The notes beneath the pieces are model-generated. The model ran no database searches. It had not been told where the DNA came from and was given only the letters and a program-made list of their open reading frames with translations. 64,000 bases of DNA, taken from NCBI RefSeq assembly GCF_000150275.1, contig NW_002060947.1, forward strand, positions 6,411,211 to 6,475,210, given 5' to 3'. The translations under genes were made by a program, and so were the position numbers. Below, piece by piece: positions 53,012-63,921 of the stretch. The DNA comes from Trichoplax adhaerens. Its lineage: Eukaryota > Placozoa > Uniplacotomia > Trichoplacea > Trichoplacidae. Each line of letters starts with the position of its first letter. Position 1 is the stretch's first letter.

Positions 53012-55139
53012 GGCAAGGTGATGATTATTGTAGTATAATGGATGGACTTGATTGTAAATTATACCTAGCAGATGCTTTGCAAGCTACAGCTTTATTTCCG
53101 TGTCATCAATAGTTAACATGGAGGATATTTGATGTGGTTGAAGGACAGTTGGATTATGTGCATTAATTGCAATCAATTTTCTGCCGATCAGCGCGGGATA
53201 GAAATTGTCACGCATTCTTTAATGCCTAATTAATAATCCCTGTACTCTATATTTAGTATAGACTCAATAAGGCAAGAGACCGTAGTATGAGTAGTGCGAA
53301 TTACAGTACTGTACTTACTATGCTGTACTATGCTATTGAGGTCATGGAGACTGCACCGTACAGCTAACCATCTAAATTAGTATTTTTGGTTCACTTAGCT
53401 GAAACTGGATTTGTCGTATTTACCTTTTTTTTTTTTAACTAGACATATTCTTAAGGGCATAATACACCAGTAGGACAGTTTCAGCTAAGTGTACCAAAAA
53501 TATTAATTCAGTTCGATGGATCTACACTACTGTACAACGCTGTTCATAACTAGGCCTACTGCGTAGAGATAGTATTAGCAACTTTTACTTGTTTTTTTTT
53601 AATCGTTGGATATATACAGGAACATTTATTATTGGTTTCATTCTCATTTCATCATGTTACGAATTTTTTTCTGAGTACACTACTGTATTTGTACCATACT
53701 TTTATTATTTCACCTTAATTAACAGTACCAAAAATTACTGTACACGGTGTCTCATAAGTATTTCCCACTGTTTGAAATTATAATTTCAAGTCCTTCCTTA
53801 TTAGACAAATTTGGTATCATTTGATTTGTATGACAGTAATTTTTGCCAGCAGAATACAGTACATACAGTACAGTCCGTATGGTATGAGCATGCGTAGATC
53901 GGTTTAAGGGCAAATCATTAAATTGGGGCAAAATTAGGGGCATTACCTTAAATGCAAAATTTAAAGAAGGGTATATCATTAATTTTCCCTATTATTTATT
54001 GTAGTGCACATATATTCCTTATTTCTTGATGACTCTATTATTAGTCTAAGACTCTACTTATCAAAGTATACAGAAACGTTATTGCTGTCGAAGACAGTGC
54101 AACCACAACGCTGGTATGATATAGGAACAGAGGCTTACAGAGTAACAATGTACATTTAATGACAATCTACGGTCAGAAAACTTTATTTGTTCTTCTGCTC
54201 TGTTCTATGAAGTTGTGCATTTAATTTATATTAATAATAGTAATCCTCTGTACCACAGATCCTATTAGTTAAAAATCTCTACAACTGAAAAGTACGGTAG
54301 AGAAAGGTCCTGAACTTTTTACAGTGACCTATTAATTTTGTGTGCTGGCTGATTAGCAGTTATACGCGTAGACTATATTTTCTAGTGTAAGATTGCTTCA
54401 CATCTGATTTGCTAGCAGCATTATACCATGTAGGTTACGAGCAATGAGTAGAATAGGATATATATAAAAATTAATCGATCAATGGATTCAATTGCAGCTA
54501 TTCACGTAGTCTTTAGTAGCCAACAGCATTGTCATGAATGTAGGCAGAGGTAAGAAAATAAATTTGCAATACAAGTATAGCCCATAAAAAGACATAGGTT
54601 ATGGTCATGAAGTTCAGGATATAGAATAACGATACATTCGATACATTTCCGGAAAGCAATTATTCCGTTTGCGTTTTATTTATTAACATCTTAATTTAGA
54701 TTCGATTGTAGAGCGTTAAACTAGTCCATTCGCATATCTGCTACTATGTACTAGAAGTGCACTGTTATAAATGAAGTTTTACCCATCAACAGCAGTCGTA
54801 GATATAAAAAGACTAAGGAGAGTAGAAATGAACAATAAAAAAGTCATCCGCACTCTGAAATCATTGTACTAATTATTACACTCACAATATTGTGATCTTT
54901 GCTACTACTGTATAACACGTGAAAAGGTCACAATGTTAGCCGAATTAAAGCCATAATATAAATTAGTCACTCATTCTGCGAATTTCTAGACGTAGCCTAA
55001 TACAGCACGATAATTAATACATATACAGTATTTAGAGTATCTAAGAGTACCAAATGTATAAAAAACACGGTCTCATACACATTATTAATTAAGTCATAAC
55101 CTAGGCTCCATTGTGCTACAATATTGACAACTCACTTTA
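53012..55139. promoter_or_regulatory. region upstream of MGME1 and downstream of AMD1
   Basis: Gap between MGME1 start and AMD1 stop (both minus). The part near MGME1 (about 53280-53900) carries scattered ACAGTACTGTAC, TACTGTAC and GTACATACAGTACAG words and an inverted repeat (53375-53508). The part near AMD1 is plain AT-rich sequence, presumably including its 3' UTR. No gene recognised; the frames at 53589-53783 and 53752-53979 are unsupported. Confidence 0.5.
53375..53508. repeat. 33-bp inverted repeat with 68-bp spacer
   Basis: Left arm 53375-53407 and the reverse complement of right arm 53476-53508 match at 31 of 33 positions (core GTTCACTTAGCTGAAACTG against GTACACTTAGCTGAAACTG). The spacer includes a run of about 14 T. 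It could be a short inverted-repeat element or a hairpin RNA source. No target-site duplication is obvious. Confidence 0.88.
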
Positions 55140-58100
55140 TCACCTAATTTTCGGAGTTTCTTTAATATAATGCGAATAAAGCAGTGAATATAATCGAAAT
55201 TGTGAAAATTGATAATCCTGGCGGCAGTACCCATCAAAAGTGTCGTTCAGGCACTCTACAGCAATAGCTTTACATGAAGCATGCTGGACAGAAAGCAAAA
55301 TAAATTGTAATAGGTTATGCTAGGCATTTATATAATGATAGGGATAACGACAACTTACTTCGTTTGCAAATAAAGTCATGACAAAGCTTCCAGGTTTGAA
55401 AATATTGATAACAGTTTCTATCATATGTCTGTAGGAACTCTATCGATCAATTACACCATTTTAGTTTCAATATGAAATGGGCATAAGAACTCAGCTGCTA
55501 TCGAAAACTATGAAATAATGTTATTTCTTTTTAACAGTATGTGTATACATTGCAATTAATTCTAAAATTTTATAAAGTAAATTAAAATACAAGAATAAAG
55601 CATAATTACTCTAGTAATTACTACCTGTGGGTAATTAGTTTCAAAGCTGACGTATGAGCAACAATGTTGCGGAGTTACATGAATGGTAAAGTAGAAATTC
55701 TGAAACGAATACAGGAAGGCAAATTACAGATTTTACTTAATGAATCTTTTATTGCAATTTAAAGACGCTATGGTGGCAAAGGCTTGATAATAACTAAATT
55801 GCATATTTACATACGTTGACAACTCCATTTATTGAATAACCGCAAGGATCGAATAATTTTGCATCGATTGTTGCACCTGGCACTAAATCTGCAATTCCCA
55901 TTTCCTGTTTCGTATATTAGGGTCACAGTTATGCTACGGCAGACTTTTTAACGTACATTTAGTAAATGTTAACAGCAATATTCTGGCTCAAGATTCATTA
56001 CGTACCTTAGCAATTTCTTCACCGCTCTGCTCACCTATAGTAAATTTAGCCATTACAGACGGATCCAAGCTAGTCATTAGGATGTGAATATATGTTAAGG
56101 ATGAGAAACTATTTTTCAAATTTTCTTCTTACAAACGTGACTAATAATTCTCAAAATAATCAGTCGCGACATATTTGCTGAGAATAAGTTAATTAAAAAA
56201 AGCAGTGTACAACTAGATATCTCTAAAGTTTGATCTGGAAATTCCATTCCTGTTTCAGATTCCAGGGTGTACAAGTACCTTCAATATAACAGAATAATTT
56301 ATTATTTCTCGCCTGAAGGATCGATTGTAGCATAAAACGTAAAAATTTGGCAGCAAAGTATACTGCAATTACCAGGTATCGCCATTTAACCGTCCTAGTG
56401 CGTAAGCAGCTCCATCTTTACAAAGTAATAAAAGAACGCGGGATATTATATTAACAGTAACAAAGTAGCCTTATCTATGCTATTCTTTCGCCATTGACCA
56501 TTAAAGATTAGCTGAATATGAGACAGAGTCAAGTTCAATGAAACTTACTTTCAAAAAAATTCTCGAGGGTGGTGACCTACACATTAAGTAAGATAGCTGC
56601 AATATTAGTTATGTACTAATACCAGCAATCAATATTTTGTCATGCATTTATGTTATTCAACTAATAGCTAAACGTTACACTTAAGAATTAAAAAAGCCGT
56701 GAAGATGAAATATTACGTAACCTCAGTATCGAAGCTATTGTGTGGTCCTTTCTGCAAATGAGGTTGTTGAAACTTGCGTCTAGAATAGAAAGCGTTCTAC
56801 CAATTGACAGTTCATGCAGTCATATAGTAAAGCACATATCACCGTTAGTTAGAAAGCAAGCATGCTCTTAAAGGTGAAAGCAACAAGGACAGTTAAATAT
56901 TAGTATTACATTAAAATATAGGCTTTATTACCTCTACAATATCAAAATTGCACTTCTCCTTAGCTAGCTTTAATAAAGGTGCGAGAGCATTAAGCAATGT
57001 TGTCACTCCACATGTTTTCAGAATAAAACGATTGGAAGATACGAACAAACTGCTTTCGCTGTAAGATATTTTAAATCAAGGAATGGTTAATTGAACTGTA
57101 CATCAAATATACGTCATGTACGCAATGTACTCAATGATTTGAATTTGGGCATCCATATAATGGATTATAAGCAAACCTCAAAAGGTAAGCAGTAATATCA
57201 TTACTGGAAACTTCGCTTAAGATAGAGCAGTTGGCATACGTCAAAAGTTCTGACCAGTCATCTCTGTAATAATAAATGGATTGTTTAGTGATATGCATTA
57301 TAGGTGCACAGCAATTAACTCATAAAAGCAAGCTTTTGAAAATTTACTGCAGCATGAATTTTGTTACATCCACTATTATTGTTATATGTGTGTTTCTCTA
57401 CATCTGTCATTACCGAGGGGAAATTATCTGCAAAGTACAGCAGTTTTGAACGTAACGTATACACTATAGAATAATTGTACATCTGAACAGAGTAACTAGC
57501 TTTACATGTTGCCAAACAAATCATATACAATTGTAAGGAATGAACGGCAGGAATCAATTAAGTCATTACGTATATATATAATGAAATGGCGCATGTCTCA
57601 GAACACAAATTAATATGTACAGACAAACATTAGTTTAATAACAATGTTTGCAAATTCATAAGAATTGAATCACTATGATGACATGATCGATTTCATTTAA
57701 TTAAAAAGGGCAAGCGATGTTGCTATCTTACACCCTCACGTTCAAGTACGCCAACTTAGCAGAGCATAGTATCGACGTTATGTAACAGTACTGTAGGTAT
57801 AGTAACGGCAGTACGTGTAAAATTTATAACTATAAATAATCAAGCATATACAGTAGTATGTATAATAGATAATACTGTAACAATAATAGCCATCTGCCGT
57901 AATCAAAACACGATGGAAAATGAAATGATATCATGGACTTTCTAATTTTAACAAAATAATATGCCGTATACCACTTTGCATACAGCCGCAGCTTCTCGTA
58001 TCATCGCATAGCAGTACTTTTTATGTTCTTCGATCATCTTCCATGTCTGATGTTGATATTTCGCCCAAACATACTGGATATCAGTTTAGCTACAAAAGAT

Positions 58101-58628
58101 GTACTGTACTATCAATGAATAAGTAATTCTATGTTGTATATGTATAAATATACGAGTATATAATTATTGTTATACTGTAATAAAAATTATTATTATCGCA
58201 ATGATGGCACGATCTTTTAGTGAACTATCTTTATCGTCTAGTTTATGTATCAGATCCATTTGTTCAAAAGTTGTTGTATAATTAATTTGTAGAATCATTG
58301 TTAGAATTTAAGGATTGGTTTACTTACTACTATATACGTGTAGTACATAATATATAATGTATTTATTATGTGTGTATATATGTATATCTATATAGATACG
58401 CGTGTATCACAATGAATCAATTAATACATGATAGTAGAATATCATTGTCATCGACTCCTAGGTAACTACGCCTATTTCATTTTTAACTGGCAATATCTTG
58501 ATTTACTTTGAAATTTCTCGTAAGTCATGTACTCGTCCATCCTGAGTCGATTGCGTACTGTCCGAAGAGGCAAACCAGATCTCCAATAATTTCTCGGTGC
58601 CTTCAAAAAATGCCTGTTGTGTGGACAT
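55140..58628 (-). CDS. AMD1: S-adenosylmethionine decarboxylase proenzyme
   Basis: Pyruvoyl enzyme that decarboxylates S-adenosylmethionine to supply aminopropyl groups for spermidine and spermine. Twelve exons in transcript order: 58628-58507, 57263-57177, 57058-56932, 56796-56722, 56576-56549, 56415-56373, 56278-56221, 56083-56006, 55904-55815, 55699-55625, 55439-55359, 55283-55140. Phases close exactly at 335 aa (human 334). Seen: start [20 protein letters not shown]; autocleavage site in LLSESSLF, with E71/S72 giving the pyruvoyl Ser, the motif being split by an intron after L69; [80 protein letters not shown]. All introns are GT-AG except the one at 56084-56220, which is AT-AC (separate entry). 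Any upstream regulatory ORF of the mammalian MAGDIS type was not identified. Confidence 0.95.
56084..56220 (-). other. AMD1: U12-type AT-AC intron in AMD1
   Basis: The 137-bp intron starts ATATCTAGTT after codon GAG and ends ATATTCAC before codon ATC (minus strand). Ten bases before its 3' end lies CATCCTTAAC, a near-perfect match to the minor-spliceosome branch-site consensus TTCCTTAAC. Splicing this way yields [13 protein letters not shown], which aligns without gap to the human LEILMSELDPAVM. No GT-AG alternative keeps both frame and alignment. This implies a functioning minor spliceosome in the organism. Confidence 0.9.
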
Positions 58629-58859
58629 GGTGATAGGTTACTGATTGGAATCGATCGATGTTAGACAATCTATATCTATACTGTAACTACTAGACCCAAT
58701 GATGCAGCGATAAAGTAATGATTAGCAAATCATGCTATTTTGATTTCCTGTCAATTCTTTTCGAAAGTGCCAAAGTTAGCTGGTACTCTATACATGCGTA
58801 AGATTTGCATATCCAAAATGAACTATTGCGACAGTCGATCACGAATCAACAGGCATGGT

Positions 58860-60540
58860 GGACCAATGACTGTACAGTACAGTATGCTCCACTTGAGTAC
58901 TGTACATTGATTCATCCAGTTTCCTTTCACTGCGCTGCAGTATACTGTACTTTATAACTGTATAGCAATACTGTTCAGTACTGCCATGCCAGTACAGTGC
59001 CGCGAACTGTGCTGCGCAGACGTGCTATACAGTGGACAGTACAGTACACAGAGTACAGTACAATATACTGTAGGAACCTGTAATACTGTACAGTACTGTA
59101 CAGTACAGTACAGTACAGTACCGTACAGTACACAAGTTGGCATACTGTATTGTACTGTACTGTACGTACAGTACAGTATGTACTGTAAAAAAATAGCAAT
59201 GCTGTTTAGTACTGCCAGTACAGTACAGTGCCGCGAACTGTGCTGCGCAGACGTACTACACAGCGGACGGTACAGTACTGTACACAGAGTACAGTACAAT
59301 ATACTGTAGGAACCTGTAATATGTACTGTACTGTACGTACTGTATCAAAATACCAATACTGGTTCAGTACTGCCAGGACAGTGCCGCGAACTGTGCTGCG
59401 CAGACGTACTGTACACTATACATTACAGTACATTGAGTACAGTACAATATACTGTAGGAAGCTGTAATATGGACTGTACTCTATACTGTACTGTACTGTA
59501 CAGTAGTACAGTACTGTACACTAGTTGGTATATTGTACTGGACAGTACTGTACTGTACTGTACTTCATTCAAAGTTTTGACACACGACCGTACAGTACTG
59601 TACTTAGAGTCCGTACTGTTCTGTACAGTGCTTTCTTACAATTTACAGTACTGTATCTATTGACATGTACTGTACACTGTACAGTACAGTACTGTACGGT
59701 ACAGCAGGACGTTGATGTTATCATGATAATCCATCTTCGGAGATATCTCCTTCTATGGCGTACAGTACAGTATACAGACAAATACAGTACAGTACCGCAT
59801 CGTCCAAAGTACCGCTGAAAAATCTAAAGTGATCATTCCAAGTTCTACCCCTTTGGAACTTCATCAATCGTACAATTATAATAGGATTGTATGGAGTATG
59901 GAAGACTGCTGTACGGTACCGTGTCGGTTTTCGAAATCACTGGTACTCATTGAAGTAGCAATAACGATCTTAGATAACTGTTTCCAAGCTGAACTTAGTA
60001 ACAGTTGATAAGATTCAAAGTAATATTTCTTACTTAATGTAGAAAAAGTCAGCCAATTTAAAATCGATCGTCTCCATACTAAAGTATTGCCATCATGAGG
60101 TGTTTGGTACAATATATTGACGAGATGAGGCCAAAGGTGTCTGTCAGCCCAGGTCTCCATCTGCTACGGTTGCCCGTCTATCTGTGACATGGACTCATCG
60201 TGTGCAAAATTGAACCCTAGTACAGTACAGTACGTACAGTACAGTATCAATAGTCCATCAGTGACGTCAGTCATGCTTTCAAATAGTTGCGGTTTTGAGC
60301 GGCATTTTTTCATTTCTGTACCGTACAGTACAGTACTATGTACTGTACCGGGTTGTTACAAAGACCCTTCTTTTGGGACACAATACAGTACAGTACACAG
60401 TACTATACAGGAATAGACTGTACGGTATCATACAGTACAGTGCAGGACTGAACCATGGAAAAGCTACAGTACAGTACAGTATCAGAAAACCGAACCCATC
60501 ACCACACCGTATAGCAGCACAGTACAGTCTTTTTTTCTTT
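58860..60540. repeat. dense AGTAC/GTACT array with three CpG-rich subrepeats
   Basis: Runs of (AGTAC)n and its reverse complement (GTACT)n alternate strand many times, giving words such as GTACAGTACTGTAC; the densest stretch is 59083-59135. Within it a longer unit containing GTGCCGCGAACTGTGCTGCG followed by CAGACGT occurs three times (58998, 59228, 59381), spaced 230 and 153 bp, each followed by ATACTGTAGGAACCTGTAAT or a variant. The array fills the divergent spacer between AMD1 (-) and the STPR gene (+). All long open frames inside it (for example 58952-59299 on the minus strand) are Tyr-Cys-Th-Val repeats generated by the satellite and are not genes. Confidence 0.9.
59930..60160 (-). CDS. 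possible coding exon, unknown product
   Basis: ATG at 60160-60158 opens 77 codons of non-repetitive, protein-like sequence starting METWADRHLWPHLVNILYQT and including WKQLSKIVIATSMSTSDF. A possible donor GTACCG follows at about 59929, after which the frame runs into satellite (stop at 59876). The block is an island of complex sequence inside the GTAC array. It lies upstream of AMD1 on the same strand but AMD1 has its own initiator. No family recognised; could be an exon of an unplaced gene, a relic or chance. Confidence 0.3.
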
Positions 60541-60892
60541 TAACTGTAACTCGTGGACAGTGCCGCGGTCCCGGCAGAAGTTTTACAGTCTACCGCCTAC
60601 TATTTCTTCGTTTTTAACGCGGGCATCGACACGTATTACCCCCATGTACCCAAATTGTTGCCTTCCCTATCCGACAGTACAGTATACGAAATCCACATAT
60701 CGTTTCCAAGTTCAGACAGTCGTCCGTTCGTGTTATGCTTAGACGTTCGGACTCCGGACCAAAAGTGTTTCCAACGTTTTGAAATTTTGAAACGATTAAT
60801 TAGAAAACGATCCATTTTATTTCCTCAATCATTTCTCTTTATAGATTGGTGTTTTTAGCGTAAAAAATTGCGTCGGTTAATTTGTGGATACG

Positions 60893-61789
60893 ATGGCAAA
60901 TTTCGATATGAACTTCGTCAATCAAGTTTTTCCCACCAAACCTGATAAGGTCAAGGAAGAGGAAACTGCCAAAGTGGATGATTTATTGGAGGTAAAACGT
61001 AATAGGCGTGCGCTTTTTCAACGTGAAAGACGTAAAAGGAGGAGTTTAGATCAAGTGTTACTGGACAGAAAGAAGGACGCAGAAAGGAAAAGGGTTCGAA
61101 GATCAAAAAGAACAACGAATGAAATTGAACGAGATCGAAAACACGACGCCGAACGTAAGAAGCTAAGACGAGCTGCCAGAACACCGGAAGAAATTAGAAC
61201 TGATCGTAAGAAAGATGCCGATAGAAAGCGACGTAAAAGGGCTGCTAGAACTCAAAATCAAATTGAGGAACAAAAGGAAGCAGATCGTCAGAGAAAACGA
61301 CTCAAAAGAGCAAGTAGAACGCCGGAACAGATTCAGCTTGATCGAGAGAGAGATGCTAAAAGAAAGAGGATTAGCAGGGCTCTTAAAGCGGCGCAACGTC
61401 ACGCTGACAAACAACGCCAGGAAGGGATTACCGATACCGCAGCAGCTACTGCCACTGCCAAGGTGGAGCAAATGCCAGCAACTGAACAATCTGAACCACA
61501 CGATATAGCCAATAGCGTAAGTGCAGGTGATATGACCTTTCGAACAGAGTATGTTGAAGCTTACACTGATCAAGTTATGCCAGATTCTTCAGTCATCGAT
61601 AGCATTGTTGAGATCTCCAATAACGGCGAAGATCATACCACAACTATGGAAACCGTAGCTGAAGGTGATATTGCCCAAGATAAAACAACCACTACAGAAG
61701 CAGCAGAAGTACCAAAAGGTCAATCCAAACGAAAAGCACCAAATCAAGCTGCAGCGAAGAAAGGCAACAAGAAATCAATCAAAACATGA
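60893..61789 (+). CDS. single-exon protein with six 23-residue STPR-like repeats
   Basis: 298 aa from ATG 60893 (an upstream in-frame GTG at 60884 is not preferred). Residues 32-169 are six exact-length 23-residue repeats of the pattern I-x-x-D-R-K-x-D-A-x-R-K-R-x-R-R-A-x-R-T-P-E-E; for example residues 78-93 are IRTDRKKDADRKRRKR followed by AARTQNQ. Length, strong basicity and the TPE/TPEQ turn match the STPR (score-and-three amino acid peptide repeat) DNA-binding domain described in silkworm FMBP-1 and other animal proteins. The remaining C-terminus is acidic and Thr/Ala-rich (about 170-275), plausibly an activation or interaction region, and ends in a basic Lys/Arg tail (SKRKAPNQAAAKKGNKKSIK) that could be a nuclear signal. 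No intron, unlike its neighbours, so retroposition is possible. Inferred role: nuclear DNA-binding protein. Alternative: a charged single-alpha-helix protein without DNA specificity. Confidence 0.85.
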   Translation: MANFDMNFVNQVFPTKPDKVKEEETAKVDDLLEVKRNRRALFQRERRKRRSLDQVLLDRKKDAERKRVRRSKRTTNEIERDRKHDAERKKLRRAARTPEEIRTDRKKDADRKRRKRAARTQNQIEEQKEADRQRKRLKRASRTPEQIQLDRERDAKRKRISRALKAAQRHADKQRQEGITDTAAATATAKVEQMPATEQSEPHDIANSVSAGDMTFRTEYVEAYTDQVMPDSSVIDSIVEISNNGEDHTTTMETVAEGDIAQDKTTTTEAAEVPKGQSKRKAPNQAAAKKGNKKSIKT

Positions 61790-63099
61790 TAAATATATTT
61801 ATATCTATTTAGTCCAGTGATACGTCCTTAATCGTAACTATTTCAATAATTAACTTGACCGTAATCCTATCCAGTTATCTCAAGTCATAGAGACGATACA
61901 GCAATAAGAAAGAGTGCTATTTTGCAGAATTATTACAATGGATTGGAGTTTTTTTAAGTTATTGCTAGAAAAATCATTGAGAATGCATCAATTTGGCCTC
62001 GATTCCAAAATTGGATACTTGTTGACTATACTTTACGCAATCATTACCCTTGACATGGTACCCTAGTGCCGCCGCTGTTGTTCAATGTCAGTATTGACGA
62101 AGAAAATGGCGTAATTATAATTATGATACGTTCATTCCAATCAACCAATTTTTTACAAATTGTAATTATTTCTACGCCACCTGCATCAACTCATCGTCAG
62201 ATGATATAGAAGTACGTATGCTATTTGATGTGTTTATAAAATTGGTAAATGGTTCCTAACTTTATTGTACCTAAAGATATCGTGCAGTCAAGGTTCTGTT
62301 GCAGAACTTTCGCGTAATAATTGTAATTATAATTAGCTATAACCTTGTACTAATTTTTTTAAGAAACGGTCGATTGTGAAAAGTTTTAGTGACTTGAATA
62401 ATCACATGATGTTAATAAATAAATTTATTTGTATATCCTGTTACAGTAAATGCTTTATGATCACAATGATTTTTAAAATTATCAAATAACGATGCAATCT
62501 CAGTAGAATCCTGCTTTGGATAGTGAATGTTTAGATTTAATACACTTTTTTTGTGCGATATAGTAAAGCAGACAATTTATTGATTTCTCTACGGTAATTC
62601 ATCCAATTATTGTATTCTGTTATTTCGGTGAAACTGTTCACGGTATCGTGAATTATTAATATTATTGCTAAGAAATTCCTATTGGCAATGCTTCACTTGA
62701 TTATTCACTAATTAATGAATTTAATGCTATGATATAATAGATGAAGTTAAATCTAGCTACTATGTAGACGAACGCGAGTATTATACTAATCTAGCTTCGG
62801 TAGACACTCGCATATACTGTAGTATTTCTAGCTTTTAACTTGTTATTATGCCTATCTTCACTGTAATGTGTGTAATAGTGTGTATGAAAATACATTCATG
62901 CAGTACACTCAGGATGCTTATGCCTATCTGATATTATCTCAGCTGAATTAGTCACTATCATATCATGAAGCTCTGCAAGATTTACATTTTCTCAATGGCA
63001 GCTGAAAATCCGGTTAAACCTTAATGTACTGTAACTATACGTCTAGCTTGAGCAAACGGTAAATTGATCCAAAATAGATTTTTCCTTTAGCACAAACTG

Positions 63100-63760
63100 G
63101 AGTTATCAGTTTCTAGTGTAGCAATATTATTTATGACAATGTTATTATTACAAATTTATATACCGAAGTCTCCGCTGTACTTTACAGATTTACTGGATAA
63201 GCTGGGTGGCTATTATTGCATGAGCAGTATGAATTGAAACGATGAATTGTAGGCTAAAATTCTATCAATCCCTATTGTATTTTTATAGCTTGCGCGGACA
63301 GTAAATCAATCTCATACAAGCGCTTTACTTTGACGGTTACTTTACGAAATACGATGATTATAATTATAACCTGGATCACGTATAGGCGTAATTAATTAAT
63401 TATAGTCGTATAAGTATTCAAGTTTTTATTATCGCTGGGGTTATCAGTTAGACTGGTTCGTTATAATATGACTCCATTTTATTACTGAAGTCGACTGCAC
63501 ACCATGGATTTACTGAATAAGCTAGGTATTCTTGCATAAGCATGATTATATGCAATTATGAGCTAAAATTGTGCCCAGCTTTGCTGTAACTCGTGCGTTT
63601 TTAACCCTTATTACGGTTACTGTGAATGAATTCAATTTTTGGGGGAATTAGAATTATCAGTTTGCGATATACTCATTTGTTACAATACTATTATACGTAC
63701 TTTATTTACTGAATTCTCCGTTATACTTTGCACAATGAATTTACTGAATAAGACAGTTTT
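63100..63760. repeat. three diverged copies of a long repeat
   Basis: TTATCAGTT near 63104, 63440 and 63654 begins blocks that continue to a shared end GATTTACTGGATAAGCTGGG / GATTTACTGAATAAGCTAGG / AATTTACTGAATAAGACAG (about 63188, 63509, 63730). Spacing is about 336 then 214 bp. Non-coding. Confidence 0.75.
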
Positions 63761-63894
63761 AATCTGGCAACTGCTAGTTGTGATGCAACCATGAAAGTTA
63801 ATTAATGAAGTTTGCGGTATACGATTCTATTGCATAGTAATAGTCGAAAGATACAGCACAGTACAATACGTGTACTTAGCTTTTGATGATGCTA

Positions 63895-63921
63895 CAATTG
63901 CAAACTAGTAGTTTGCAATTG
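63895..63921. repeat. perfect 27-bp palindrome
   Basis: CAATTGCAAACTA, a single central G, then TAGTTTGCAATTG: 13-bp arms without mismatch. It could be a dimeric protein-binding site or the tip of a longer element; flanks beyond the arms do not continue the symmetry. Confidence 0.93.

Noticed and set aside
56076-56213. AMD1 intron read as GT...AA with a non-canonical acceptor
   Set aside because: The AT-AC reading gives canonical U12 donor, branch site and acceptor and the same protein length with better alignment.
58952-59299. 115-codon and overlapping open frames in the GTAC array
   Set aside because: They encode low-complexity Tyr-Cys-Thr-Val strings on both strands because the 5-bp repeat lacks stops.
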